Origin: Ptychodera flava | Taxonomy: Eukaryota; Hemichordata; Enteropneusta; Ptychoderidae | Assembly (NCBI RefSeq): GCF_041260155.1 | Contig: NC_091947.1 | Span: 33,552,032-33,616,031, forward strand | Reading direction: 5' to 3' | DNA: 64,000 bases | In this document: piece after piece, positions 25,059 through 38,106 of the stretch | How positions within the stretch are numbered: the first letter of the stretch is position 1 | Layout of the letters: every line of letters starts with the position of its first letter | Program-made: the position numbers and the translations under genes | Notes under the pieces: model-generated | What the model saw: the letters and a program-made list of their open reading frames with translations, nothing else | Told to the model about the DNA's origin: nothing | Database searches by the model: none

Positions 25059-28000
25059 GTAAGATCACATTATCCATGGTATACTTATCTCATGTAGATA
25101 AGTGTATGCATCAATTTGTAGAAATATCAACTTTGGTGATACTCTTGACTAATTTCAAAATGATCTTCTGAGATGGGTCATGTCCATTGTACTCAATAAT
25201 CAATGATATTTCTCCTGAACTTTGGCATTGGCAATACCCCTCAGTCTTTAATGTGGAAGTGGTTCATTTCATACTCTGTTAAATAGCTTAGCACACCTTA
25301 CAACATCTGATGTTCTACATTTATTGTCACTTCACTGTAGAGGATACTTACCAATGCTATAACTAGCAGTTCACTATACTGCACAGTCAAATACATTCAC
25401 AATAACATCTTCAACCATCTTCAATATGGCCTCTCATCTGATGGTTTTCATACTGTATTTGTGTATTTTCTCAAGACGGCACAGGCAGGAAAGCCCCCAA
25501 AGGTACAAACTGAGAAGGCAGTACATGGCATATGCAAGGATGTGAAATCATGACTTATAGAAAAATAGTAAAGAAACAGTATGTTTATATCATTTTTGAG
25601 TTCAACATGTCTAGTTGTTACTTGTAGGTTTCTAAACTTGTTGTGTCAATTTAGTAAGTTCTCTAAATTTGTTGAGTCTGTCCTATACTGATATTTAAGT
25701 CATTGGTTTGTTAAATTAGCTATGTCTGCAGTATACCAAAATTTGAGTTATTGATGTGCAAAATTGGCAGCGAGAACACACTAATGAAGCTGTTCTTCAG
25801 TGTGGAGGTAAAATTCTGTTTAAACACACCATCTTTTTATATGGCAGCTCCCAATCTTGATTGGAAAACTAACAATGATCTTGATTTTTCAGGTGAATCA
25901 TGGGAAGACAAAGTGATTAATATTCGTAAGCAAATGAAGGAAAAGATGGCAGAGTACCTTGTCGTAACAGCCTTGGATGAAGTGGCATGTAAGTTTTCAG
26001 GATAAAGTAATCTGATTGAAAATTAGAACTTTGTGTACAGTATGGTTTACTATACATGTAGATCTCGTTTTCTCATTTGAATCCAAAGTAAGTATATTTG
26101 TAAATCCCTATTCCAAGTTTTAGTTTCCACATTGATAACAACATAAAATTGCTGGATGAATGCAGGCCAGTCATTATCTGTGAGCTTCCAACGTTTCCTT
26201 AACCCCACCAGTCCAGGTACTATGCTATCTTTCCATTTGACTGTTCTTGGCATTGTGGCAAAATACATCCAACTGCAAGCTATCAGCAATAGCTTACACA
26301 GTTTTTAGAGTTGTTTACCTAATGTATTACATGTACCGAGAGTGTTTTCTGAAATGGTAATCCTCTCAGCCTTATAGCAAATGGAAAAACAAATTCCATA
26401 GTATCTCTTTTTTGAACACTTTGTAGCAGTCTTGTACATCTTCATATAAAAAGTTGGTTAAGTCCAAGAGAAGAACTTGCTGCTGCCCATGACAAGTTCA
26501 CCATTCAGTGCCAACGTTGGCAATAAGAAAAAAGCCTGTTTTATGTGTGTATGTCAGTTAACAGTGTTAATAGTTTGTGACTTAGCTTGATATTAGGAGA
26601 GAAAAGGCAAATCAATAATAAGTCTTTTCCCAATCATGGCATCAAAAATTTGCCAGGCGTAATTATGATTTGCTTCCGTTGTCTTGCCAGGGTTGTTTAA
26701 TCTCCGTGGATCTGACATTGAGTACAATCCTGTGTTCTTCTCCTATGCAGTCATTGGTACAGATTCTGTTCAGTAAGTATTTCTATACATCTCTTGCTGT
26801 TTCCTCAATACATGGTGACATTGAGACTTGGATACTGTTACTTTATTTACCGGTATATGTAAATTCAAACTGACAATCAGGACATCTATATGAAATGGGC
26901 AAAACAAAAACTGCTGTGAATAAGCTAAATTTTGTGAAACTTTGGTTGGCATTGGAACAGTAACTGAAGATAAAGCTAGATATTATTTATGTATTAGGAA
27001 ATTAGATAGATAAGCATTTAGTCTCCAATGGCAGTTTGAATTCACTACCTATCCAATACCACACATTGGTGTAACTCTATCATTTTCAAATGGAATGGTC
27101 ACGTCTACAAGAAATTGAGCTGATAGGGTATCAAACTCATGAGAATTTAACACTTTGTATCTGTAGTCTTTTCATCGATGAAAGCAAAGTGACTGATGCA
27201 ATCAAAAGACATCTGAGAGCTGATAAGACAAGCAGTGAAAATGGTGATGGAAGTCAGAATATGTCAGTGGAAATTCATCCATACCAGTCAATACAGTCAT
27301 TCCTGGCAGCAATTTATGGAAAAAGTGATATCGGACCAAGAACATGGGTGAGTCTGCTAATATAAGTAATTACTTACTTTCATTTAGTGTTCATTTGTAT
27401 TGCTGTTTACTAAAGCTCCTGGGACAAGTGTAAATAAGGTTGAAGATGTTGCCACACATTGCGGATTCTAGATACAACAAGGCATTGTGGGTAATTGGTA
27501 GTCAGAAATTATGAACACATGTAAAGTTTATAAGTTGCTGCTCTTCAGAGAAGAGATGAGCTAGTTTCATTTTGTGTGATATGCATAAAATACTGCCAGT
27601 GCGTGTGTATGGATATCCCAAAGACATTTGGCTATTAAAGTGTACTTTAACATAACAAGTTCAACTTGAGAGATATTCCTGATGACACAGCTGGACATAC
27701 ATGTAACTGACTTGATATCTCACAGATCTCACTTGATCCATTGACACACACAGAGCTTCAATGATGCATAACATCATCACCATTATCAACTTGTTCTGTG
27801 GTAAATTTTGAAAGGTGAGGAAACAATTTATGTTTCCTGATACAGAGGGGCAATCCATGTCATCTTGACTTGCTAACAAAAGCAAAGTGAAGAATGTCAT
27901 GTCCCATTAGATTGAATAATTGATATCATTTACATTTTCAGATCAGTTCCAAATCAAGCTATGCATTGATCAACATCATTCCTAAGGTAAGTCACTCAAC

Positions 28001-31000
28001 CAGGTTGTGCATGTTTTTACTCAGGTAGCATCACAAGTATCACCATGTGTGTTCACTTGATTATGCCAGGGTCTGGAGGTGGCAGTACATTGTTTTTGAA
28101 CAGTTGTCCATAAATTGGCAATTACTTTAGATTGTTTGACCTAGCTGTTAAAATAAGAATATGGAGATACAGGTCTAGTGCAGTCACTTTTTGCAGTTTT
28201 AGGAAATTAGCATTATGTTGTTAGTTCTTTTAGCAAACATGAACTAATTAATTAATGTCATGGAACTACTGTACAATACTGTTGTCATTTTAATGTTTTT
28301 CCCAGTGAGTCAAAAATGATCACCTTTACTTTGAAGTAAAACAATCCTCTATTTAGCAAATTTTGCTTGATTTTTCACTCATTTATTTTTCCTTGGTTTT
28401 AATAATCATAGACAGTAGAGGGGGAAAATTCAATGCTGCGTCCAGAAAACAATACTTAGTGTTAACATGAACTCATCTTTTTGTATAGACTCTCAGATGA
28501 TTATTTTATGGGAGTACTGGTAGGGGGAAAATTCCAGACTACAGACACATCAATAGTGCTTGATGTGTGTGTAGAATCCTTGTACAGAGTAAATTTGGAG
28601 CTAAAAGTCATTGTTTATTCTGCAGGGAAGAAGAATAATACAATCATCTCCCATTGCATTAGCCAAGGCTATAAAGAATGAAGTGGAGATTCAAGGAATG
28701 AGAAACGCACATGTAAGTTTACAAATCCTTAATACATACTAGTACATGTACCAGCAACTCATCCAAATTTCAGTGTTTTCCTGAATGTAGCACATAGTCA
28801 ATAATTGTAACAGTAGTGTGTTTAGGCTATGTTGTTTATGACATAAACCTTTCACTATTTAGCTGGTGTACCTAAACAGTTTTATTTCAGCATTTCAATG
28901 AAAACTGACCATTATGAAATATGGTGGGTCAGAGTTTACTTTGCTTTTGATGATCCGATTTAGATTTATTCCAAGAATTACCTCTAAATTATTATGGATG
29001 AACTTGCAAGACTTGAAGTACACTACTATCAGTGAAGTGTCTCCCTGTTAGTTAAAATTTTTCAACAATATATCTCATAGGTATCTTCCAGTAAAATTAC
29101 AGCCAAAGCCAGTTTTCTTCCATTTTATGTTTCTCTTATTTACATTTGACTAAATGACAAAAGATAGTAATTCTGCTGATCCAACTGTGTTTTACAATTG
29201 ACTTAAGTTTACTAATCAGCCAATGGTCATGCATGTTTTGAGTGTGAATTGAGTTGTGTGCATGCCTGGCTGATGCGAAGTCTTCCATCATGTAGACTTG
29301 GAGAGGCTTTCTGACTAAATAGTCTTACTGTAAAGTACACTATTAGAAACTATACACTAATGATATCTATGATATTTATGGATCCTCTCAGTTGTATGAT
29401 TAAATTATTTGTTGCAGGTAAATGCATTTATAGTGACAATATCATAGTTTTTTTGTTTGACAGATTAAAGATGCAGTTGCTTTGTGTGAATTTTTTGCAT
29501 GGCTTGAAAAAGAGGCAAGTAAATCTAAGTTATTCCAAAGATTGAACCAGTTCTCTGTGACAAAGATTTACTCTCTGTCAGTTGTTTTACCATTTACCAA
29601 GCTAACGTTCCTCACTGCAAAGGGACCGTCTCAGATTGTCGCAAAAGTTCAAAAAGCGAAATTCATTCGTTTAGGGGAGAGGGGGTTTGACCTCCATTCA
29701 ATTAGTGAACTTCACTTTCGCACTTTTATTTGTGATCACAAGTTTTGTGTGTTTATTTTAAATTAAAGAAAAACTGCACACTCGTGCAAACAAATTTGTA
29801 ACTGTTCCCATCTCGTTCGTGCCCCAAACACAATTTACCGATAGTAACATTGTATCCTAAACCTTTCATTCATCAAATTATGCAAAGACAAAAGTATCAT
29901 TTTTAAATGAGCTATTTATAAGTGTCTGCTCTAACCACTAGATGTCTTTATTCTCACTATATGCACCTGGTCATAGTTGTTGTAATATGATTGAACATGC
30001 CTTGGCCCCCTTGTCAAAGTTTCTTGCTTATTTACCGCCCCTACCAAGTACAAATTGCGTGTTCACAAAGACAAAGAACAGCACAAGAGGTGCAAAAAGG
30101 GAAAGTAAGATAAAATGAAACTTTTATGCGGTAAAATGCCCTTTTAGTTCTCAAATCTGATCGATTACTTTAATTGAAATGTGGCAAGGGGAATACGTCT
30201 TTCGTAGCTATGGCAAAATGCAACATTGTACTCCCAGGCTGACATGAACATTTCGCACTTTTGAAGTTTCGTTTAGGGGAGGGGGAGGGGGTTTTGATCT
30301 AAACGAAGGAATTTCGTTTCTTGAACTTCTGCGACAATCTGAGACGGTCCCTAATAGTCCAAATCAACTAGATGTTCACCAGTTACTATGGTTGCAAGCA
30401 CAATAGGCAGAACATCTTTCACAGTGCAAAGATGATGGGTTAGCTCTCCAACAGTTCTTCAAATCATAGTCCTCAATGCCACAATCAGAAAGTGTTTTCC
30501 TTAGAACAATACACATATATTGTAGGATCCTCATTTATCCATTGAAGCACTAGATAGTATTGATGGAAGAACAACCAAAGAATGCTAACAAAAGTCCTGT
30601 ATGTGGTTGCTTGTGGAAGTGAATCATCACAATACCAGACACAGTGTTCATATACAGTTTCATTTCAATGAATGCAAAAGCCTTTCATCTTTTGTGACAA
30701 TGGAAGCTGTGCATAGTATTATTTTGTACTTGTGAGAAAATTGCTCACTTTGTATGCCCAGGAAATTTCAGAATCTGACATTACTGTAGCTTTAACAACC
30801 TGCGTGAATTATGTCATGTTATTCAGAAATACAGCAATGTCCTTCTCGCTATTTTGACCTGCTAACAAAACTGTATTTCAAAAATATGGCAGCAGTGTTT
30901 TCAATGAGTGCCTACAAGTACAGATCTGGATTTGCTATGTCCAAGGACATGATACATTGGCATGGCTTATGCTGGAGGTCTGATAGAGAACCTCACAATG

Positions 31001-34000
31001 TATGAAGCTATCATGGAAACTCTGACAGACGATGAAACAACACAGGAATAGTCAAAGTGAGCTCAAAATGTATTTGGAATGACTGCTTGCCATCTGTCTT
31101 GCAATGGTCAAAATTTCAAATCAAGGACCACTAATGTCCCTCCAGTTAATCTGTCAACACACATAGGAGACCTTCACAGTTACGTTTTAGCATTATCCAT
31201 TTTCCTATTTGATTATTTGTATTTGGCAGGTACCCAAAGGTCATGTGACTGAGATCAGTGCTGCTGACAAGGCTGAGGAGTTCAGAAGGTAAGATAGAAT
31301 CAATATTCTTCTGATTATAATGGAGATCTTGTTTTTATACAAAATAAAACTTACATACATGTATTTTGTGGAACCAGTGATATTACATTCTTGTCTTGCA
31401 TATGCCATGATTTGGATCTATAAGTTCACACAAAGTAAAGGTATTTGGTTCCAATGTCAACAGAACAAAGTGTATAAATTCACTTACTCAACGCAGTACT
31501 CCATGGCCAGTAGTACTACTTTGTCTATAAAGTAACGTGTTCCCATATAAAAACAGTTTGACACTTGATGTAACATTAGATTGTATGCTCCCTTGGTAAG
31601 TTTTTGCTGATTTGTTCAAGTTTTTGATAAAAAAGGAAATTTGATTCTCAAGAACCTGCAAGAGGATTACTCAGAAATATTTAGCATCCATGTTTACATG
31701 CATTTATTCAGACATTCATTTACCGGTACCTATAAGTATAGATTGTATGCTCTGTTCCTACAAATACATCTTTATATCATCGGTGATGATAATGACTAGG
31801 GTCCAGTTTGTAGCATAGTCATTTTCACTAATTGTACAACACTTCTGACATTTCAGATATTTGTGCCTTCAGTACATATACAAGTATTTTTTACATTTTA
31901 CCTATCACTTCAAGTGTATATTATGCAGTTGTTGTTGTGTATTTCACGAACAACCTTGTCCAAACTAGCTTTTACAATAAATGTGATATTTGATAAGTAC
32001 AGTTGTATACTATTGATCTCATTTAGATTGTTCTCAAACACAGTTCACTATGTTATGTAAGTTATAGGTGAACATTTTCTGTAAATTGTTTCAAATCAGT
32101 ATGAACCATACCAGTTGATTTTTTTCATTTTGTTTTTCTGTTTTGTATTAAATATTACACTTGTTTTTCTATGGTCCATTAACTCTTACTGAGAGATGCA
32201 GGCTTGCTTGTGACAGTTGCATTGCTTTGTTACAGTGGAATGGCATTTAGATTAAGAATGTCTTCTTTTTCTTTGCAATAATTGTGTTTATTATCTCTGA
32301 CTGCAACAATCATTGTTGCTAAATGTGTCTCCTTAGAGTTTCTCTCATTGTCATACCTGGCAGAAAAAACATATAAAGCAGTAAACTCATCCATTTATTG
32401 ATGTCAATATTGGCCGTGTCACTACATATTTCATGTTAAATATTTTCACTTAAATATTTCTTTCCAGCCAACAAGAGGAGTATGTCAGTCTTAGTTTTGC
32501 CACCATATCTAGTATTGGTCCCAATGGTGCTATCATTCATTACAAACCCAGTGAAGAAACAAACCTAACTCTGAATTGCAATGAAGTTTATCTCTGTGAC
32601 TCCGGTGCTCAGTTTAAGTAAGTATACCGTGTCATGCCTATGTATCTGATAAACAAACAATATGGTGGCCTTTTCTGTTCATAGTGTTTGGTATCCCAGA
32701 TAACGTATTCTTTCTTACAACTTGGACTTTGAGCAACTGTCAAATTCACTGATATAACCTACATGTACCAAATTGAAAGTAAAACAGATATACTGTGTTC
32801 CTGTGTCATGAAAATTCAGATAAATATCAAAATACAAGAAAAGGAATAACCAAACATGTTATTATTCACAGGACATAAAGATGTACTGTCTCCATGACTT
32901 CATGTAACTAATTTTACAGAAAAATGATATGTGATTCAACTGAGTTTTCTTCATGTCATGACCTTTTGAAATTTTGGAATAAGTGACTGGATATAAATTA
33001 ATGTTAATAATAACTCCATAATCTACTTATTCTGTAGAGATGGTACCACTGATGTGACTCGGACTATGCATTTTGGAACCCCTACGCAGTATGAAAAGGT
33101 ACTTTGATTCTGTATGTAGCATACAAGAGTTCCATAAATATCAAATGCATACCCTGCATATGAAGTAATCAGAGTAACAAGAGTTGTTCATTGGTCATCT
33201 AAACAGATGTAGTATGTTGAACTACATAGAAGAGACAAAGATGCTCTTTCCAGTGTTGTCTGTGCTATGAATTCAAACACTGTTCAGGGCATACAAGTAC
33301 AGCCTCACAGTGTAGAGGTATGCTCTTTATTGGAGACATAGTATGATTGTAAAAACCAAAACCATGTCATCGCTGTCCTGTACTTGTTATGTCTACCAGT
33401 TCCTTTGTACGTTCATTTTGTCATATGCTTGTTTTCCATTGATTTAAGATTGTCTTCGCTATAAGTAACAAAATTTATGATGAAAAGCATACATTTTCTT
33501 GATCAGGAGGCATACACAAGAATGGTGAAAGGTCACATTGGATTATCCATGGCAGTGTTTCCCAATGGTACCAAAGGTAACCCTTCTATACATCACATAC
33601 TACATTTACTCTGTCCCAGAAATTTGGCAGATCATAATAAAAATGCACAATATTAAGTTCAGTAAACAAAGCCTGTTTTGTTTTCAAATATTTCTTCAAA
33701 TTGATTCTGTGGTATTGATATTCTCATGCATGTCTGAAACTAACATTTGACCTCAGTAGTATTTGAATGTTCAGATATTTAATTTTGTTGTTGACAGGTT
33801 ATCAGTTGGATTCCTTTGCAAGGCAGTATCTGTGGGAGGTTGGTTTAGACTATGGACATGGTACTGGCCATGGTGTGGGATCATTCCTCAATGTACATGA
33901 AGGACCTTGCAGTATCAGTTACAGAGCTACAGGAACTGATGTTGCCATTCAAGCTAACATGATTTTCTCTGACGGTAGGTTGTCAGTGAAACCAGAAACT

Positions 34001-36752
34001 GGTTCAGATTGTTGACATGCTGGTTGGAGTTGAGGTTTTTGTTATTTAATGAGAAAAAGAATGATTCAGATTACTATACATCTACCGTCAAGATAGAATT
34101 TACATGCGCTAAAAAAGCTGGAATGACTATTGTGTAACAGTTACCATTTCCAGGTGCCCCCACCCCTGCAGCTGTATCTGCACGTTCACTGTTGAATGGT
34201 TTCAAGGGACCCATTGGATGAGTGCCAGACTACATCTTGTGCTCTGTACATGTACTGCACAGGCTATCAAGAATGGCATTGACTTTCAAGATAGCATTCC
34301 ACACTACATATGTGACATAAATCGGGAAAAAAAATCCTGATATTGTAGGAAAATGGTCAATACTCAGCCCTTTACTGCCCCAGTCATGAATGTAAGATGT
34401 CTAATAGTAAGGCTATCACGAAAATACCACAAAGGATGCACTTGGACATTGGCCTGAATGTGAGTGCATCGCCCTCCACGTCGGGCGATACGCTGGGCCA
34501 GTGTCCTCATGCATCCTTTACAGTGTTTTCGTAGTAACCACATATCAATACCTGACACACAAGTAGGCAGAAGTCTATCATATCACTATTGGGTGTAAAT
34601 TACAGGCAGATCTTTGTGATATCATAAACAGGGAGTTGAAGACATTGTTGAAACTTACATCTTTGTGTAGAGGCTGGCACATTCACTCAACATTAATCCA
34701 ATCAAAGTGTAACCACAAGGTCGAAGGATGGTTAAAAGATACAAAAAAACAAGAATTTCTTGATTTTTCATGGTATCAAAGTCACAATGAATACTTGTAT
34801 CTGCATCTAAGTTGAAATGTTTTCTCATTCCAAACCAAATGCTGTGTTAACCACAAACTGAACAAGTTTGGCAATGGTAGACATAATTATTATTTTTGAC
34901 TGAACAGAGCTGATGATTGTGTTGTAGTGAGATAGAAATCTATCAGTGTCATGGGTAGAGGAAGGTGGTAACATCTCCATCCTATCCTGTTCTGTTGCCT
35001 GTTGCTTTCAGATCAATTCTTTCTTCATGAACTTTGTTACAGTGTTTTTTGAATTGAACTAGTCTCTGTCTGTATTTATAATTTACAGATCTATCAGTTT
35101 ATCAAACATGTAGCTGTTAGTCTGGTTTGTATGTGTATGTGTTAATATATAGGGTCTACAAGAATGTGTTAAGCATCACCATGTCATCAACTCCTCCCTC
35201 TACCATTGACACTGACAGATTTCTTTGTGGTGTGAAACAAAGCATGATAACTTTGTTTTCCCTACCACAGTCTCTACTACCAGACCCTGATCACTGACAG
35301 ATTGTCACCATATTCACACCCTGACTGCTGGCTCCTGGAAATTTTCATCATTAGATCTTTTGTAACAAGGAATGTTCCCATTATAATCATATTTCTCCTC
35401 CTTTTTGCTCATCAGCCATAATTGAGGGAACTTTTGTCCATGTCATTGATGTCGATAAGATCCTCTTCATTTGCAATATTCTTTATATCCTCATTCCATT
35501 TATGTTGACCTTTGACCACTTTTATTCTACAGAACCTGGTTTCTATGAGGATGGCTCATTTGGTGTTCGTCTGGAGAACCTTGTGGTTGTTACAAAAGCG
35601 GATACAAAACACAACTTTAAAGACAGAGGGTTTTTGACCTTTGAACCCATTACCCTGGTACCAGTTCAACTCAAGATGCTTGAGCCAACACTTCTCAATG
35701 AGAAAGAGGTAAGCACTAGTTATTTCTCAACTCCAGTGTTTGGCTGTATGCTAATTAGCATTCAATTTGGTTTCAGTGTTTTAAAACAGCTTGCTGTCAA
35801 CTTTTTTGTTTGATTATATATCACAAACCAAATCATGGTTATATTTTTTATATTAGACATTTCTAATGCCCATTTTACTTTATCAAGCTCATACACACAC
35901 TAGACGGATATGATTAACATTAAAATTGTTTGAAGGATGTGTCTTGTCATCAGTGGTTGCAATATTTTTTGGGAAACATTTTCAGACTTTGCTTTTATGA
36001 TATATATATATATATATATATAATATAATTGGTGGCATATTATACCAGCAACTGACAAACATTGTCATTACAATCTGTAATAGCATCAATGTAGAGGGCT
36101 TATGGATTTAACTCAGCGTATGTCTAGTCACCCTGACATATGGCTGGATTAGCCACACTAATTTCATTCAAAATAGGCACTGCTACAGTCACCAATGACT
36201 GTGACAGCAACACAGTTTCCAGACAAGCTTTCAAACTCAGTGTGTCAGTCAGTGTCTTTGTGGCGTACACCTTGGTATATGCATACATATTGTGTGTTCA
36301 TCAGTTGGTTTAGCTGACAAGTAGCTATCATGCTAGCATTTTGACCTCCCTTTGGCTTAGCTGACAAGTAGCTATCATGCTAGCATTTTGACCTCCCTTT
36401 GGCTTCATTTACGTGCCACAATATCGCTATATATGAATGAACTAAATACTTGGCTTGTTAACATGTATGGCAACTGCCAAGACCAATTTGTGTAGATTTC
36501 ACTTGATGTTGGTATGGACAGCATACAAGCTTTAAGTTGCCTGATATGCCAAGACTCTCCAATGCCATTTTAGATCTTTTCATTTGCAATGACCTATTAA
36601 GATTTGATTCAATCTCTGTTCTCATTGGCTAGATCACCTGGTTGAATAATTACCACAGTGTGTGCAGAGATGTGATTGGTAAAGCTCTCCAGGAACAAGG
36701 AAGAAAAGATGCTTTACAATGGCTGATGAAAGAAACAGAACCATTGGGTTGA
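15141..36752 (+). CDS. XPNPEP1: Xaa-Pro aminopeptidase 1 (cytosolic aminopeptidase P), 19 coding exons
   Basis: Peptidase M24B. It removes the N-terminal residue from peptides with proline at position 2 (e.g. bradykinin) in the cytosol as a two-manganese homodimer. I placed exons by homology, splice sites and phase: 15141-15257, 15938-16001, 16513-16617, 17419-17459, 24312-24363, 24912-25058, 25893-25988, 26691-26772, 27167-27347, 27942-27986, 28626-28712, 29464-29514, 31230-31288, 32468-32617, 33038-33098, 33507-33576, 33798-33974, 35533-35708, 36633-36752. They sum to 1881 nt with no frame conflict, giving 626 aa (human 623). Metal ligands Asp420, Asp431, His494, Glu529 and Glu543 and catalytic His400 are in place. 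The start Met opens [17 protein letters not shown], which aligns with the vertebrate N-terminus. No signal peptide or membrane segment was seen, so this is the cytosolic form, not XPNPEP2. Confidence 0.96.
17687..18256 (+). repeat. 5' LTR
   Basis: Starts TGTTATG and ends TAACA. It carries a TATA-like TTTATAAAAGG near 17897. Matches 23383-23954. Confidence 0.95.
18260..18276 (+). other. Primer-binding site, tRNA-Pro type
   Basis: TGGGGGCTCGTCCGGGA, 3 nt after the LTR. This is the sequence complementary to the 3' end of tRNA-Pro, known from gammaretroviruses. Confidence 0.85.
18359..19660 (+). pseudogene. gag region of the Gmr1-like element (fossil)
   Basis: The N-terminal part has a SAP-like/helical segment, then a long, highly charged coiled coil rich in E, K, R and Q (RQREKE-type repeats). 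It is followed by a capsid-like region with words such as [13 protein letters not shown]. The capsid of this gypsy group is the published source of the vertebrate SCAN domain. Not intact. Confidence 0.75.
19660..21620 (+). pseudogene. pol, protease and integrase part (fossil)
   Basis: A retropepsin motif (DTGASQSLL) lies near 19940. The integrase zinc-binding HHCC segment ([12 protein letters not shown] to CKTCHTCQM) lies near 20700-20815, followed by the DDE core ([19 protein letters not shown]). Not intact. Confidence 0.85.
21690..23250 (+). pseudogene. pol, reverse transcriptase and RNase H part (fossil)
   Basis: Ty3/gypsy-type RT: a KQHPYRLNP lead-in, DFRKVN and [12 protein letters not shown], then the RNase H segment with the starts [12 protein letters not shown] and YIDHNPLVF and the end [16 protein letters not shown]. 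It follows rather than precedes integrase. Not intact. Confidence 0.85.
23371..23382 (+). other. Polypurine tract
   Basis: GAAGAGGGGGTG directly before the 3' LTR; the plus-strand primer site. Confidence 0.8.
23383..23954 (+). repeat. 3' LTR
   Basis: A 572-bp partner of the 5' LTR, about 97% identical by eye. Confidence 0.95.
25893..29514 (+). CDS. XPNPEP1: XPNPEP1 exons 7-12: middle domain II
   Basis: This part holds [19 protein letters not shown] and [11 protein letters not shown], which are hallmarks of the second domain. Exon 9 carries a polar insertion (about [12 protein letters not shown]) relative to vertebrates. Exon 8 ends at CA|GTAAGT, chosen over an earlier GT because it keeps the frame and matches the family length. 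Exon 12 ends at GAG|GCAAGT, a GC splice donor. Confidence 0.9.
29515..31229 (+). other. GC-AG intron (XPNPEP1 intron 12)
   Basis: The donor reads GAG|GCAAGT and the acceptor TTTGGCAG|GTACCC. No in-phase GT donor nearby preserves the conserved EKE-VPKG junction. GC-AG introns are a known minor class handled by the major spliceosome. Confidence 0.85.
29621..30352. mobile_element. 732-bp MITE with ~52-bp inverted ends
   Basis: The left end AGGGACCGTCTCAGATTGTC and the right end are inverted copies over about 52 bp with four or so mismatches. G-rich tracts lie just inside. No target duplication is certain, since the flanks are AT-rich. It sits about 107 bp after the GC donor of XPNPEP1 exon 12. 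No coding capacity. Confidence 0.85.
31230..36752 (+). CDS. XPNPEP1: XPNPEP1 exons 13-19: catalytic pita-bread domain III
   Basis: The metallopeptidase domain. [17 protein letters not shown] gives Asp420 and Asp431, [18 protein letters not shown] gives His494, DEPG gives Glu529 (its codon is split by intron 17), and RLEN gives Glu543. The C-terminus ends KETEPLG and the stop codon is at 36750-36752. Confidence 0.95.
34418..34532. repeat. 115-bp imperfect inverted repeat in XPNPEP1 intron 17
   Basis: The arms start ACGAAAATACCACAAAGGATG and pair with the right arm ending CATCCTTTACAGTGTTTTCG. The centre is GC-rich (ATCGCCC/GGGCGAT). Probably a small foldback MITE. Confidence 0.65.
36000..36022. 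repeat. (TA)n microsatellite
   Basis: A short TA run in XPNPEP1 intron 18. Confidence 0.9.
36310..36404. repeat. 47-bp tandem duplication
   Basis: TAGCTGACAAGTAGCTATCA... is repeated perfectly, at 36311 and 36358. Confidence 0.9.
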
Positions 36753-37146
36753 TAGTATGTAGAAAGGAAAAAACAAAACTGACTTTTTACTGCTCCAAAA
36801 TTTCAATCACACATATCAGACAACGCTTGTTAAAACTTTGTTCAATGTTCACAAATTCTTAGTATCAGACATACCATTTTATTCTATATTCAAGAGTAGC
36901 ATGATGAATGCGAACAAAATCTGATAAGATTTAACTGTGATAGTCTGCGAAACAACGCAGTCTTGGCAAAATGTTATAAGTTTTGGAAAAAACTTGAGAG
37001 TCCATGGCCAAAACATGACCTTAGTGTTCCCTGTGGAATGTTAGATCCCTACAGTTGAAGAACAAAGATGTTTTATATAGAATCATATTCTAGCCATGGT
37101 TTTTTATACTGTCATGAGTTTTTTCTTTACATTTATAGCTAACTGA

Positions 37147-37152
37147 AATAAA
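37147..37152 (+). promoter_or_regulatory. Candidate poly(A) signal of XPNPEP1
   Basis: AATAAA, 395 nt after the stop codon. It is the first canonical hexamer I found, and no transcript evidence supports it. Confidence 0.4.
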
Positions 37153-37950
37153 TGTATAAGATTTGAGCACTGTTACAGTGTAGAATAATTTTGAACTTAG
37201 AAACTATTCAGGTTTGATCAACAGCTATGCATTAATCAAAACAAGCTTTTCAGTGTAAATCATGTCACTTTTGCCCCACAATGATTGTCACTGTATATTT
37301 TTCAGAGACTCATAGACACATAGAATTTACAGAGCTACATTAATATTTTTCTTTTGTGTAAATTGTATATTCAGATGTAGTATAGTATCTGCTGAAGTAC
37401 TTCGCAAAATGTCTTTTTTCAAGAAAATGAAAATAGTCTGATGAACATCATGGACCTTGAAGATACATAAAAAGTATCACGAAATGCTACTCGTAGCATA
37501 ACTATCTGATCTCTGTGTTATTTTGGTTCCACACATTGATCAGAATAAAAGAAAGCAATACAGTACTGATGGCTTTTAACTCCCCATAGCCAATGAACAA
37601 GTATCTCTCCGTCATCAGTGTGTATCATGATAACTATACATCTTACATGTAAGTACATTGATTTTCACACTTTGAAGCAGTGATCAATATTTCCATAGTT
37701 GTATGTGACTTTCACATGATTAGTAATGTATCACAGGCTGTGAATAATCAAAAGTTTTGTCACAGAAAATACAGTTTTCTTGGTTAGAGGCAAAGAAATC
37801 CTAACCAAATCAGCACAAGGCAAGCTGTAGAATTGTTACTATGATATAAATGCATGTATATCTCCACCAACATCTATGCACATCTGTTGTTATTTGTATT
37901 TACATGTCTGTGCTTGTATCTGTGTGGCGCATTTAAACATGCAGTTGCGT

Positions 37951-38106
37951 CTGTCTGGGTGTCTAGGTGTATGTATGGGTATGTGTCTGTCAGTGTTTGA
38001 CGCTATTGATCAGTTTGTCACAGTTCATCTGTCTGGGTATCTAGGGGTATGTATGGGTATGTGTCTGTCAGTGTGTGACACTATTGATCTGTTTGCCACA
38101 GTTCAT
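37951..38106. repeat. 78-bp tandem duplication
   Basis: Two diverged copies start CTGTCTGGGT at 37951 and 38029. Confidence 0.85.

Noticed and set aside
26756-26761. Earlier GT as donor for XPNPEP1 exon 8
   Set aside because: It would delete residues conserved in length with the vertebrate protein. CA|GTAAGT at 26772 keeps the frame into exon 9.
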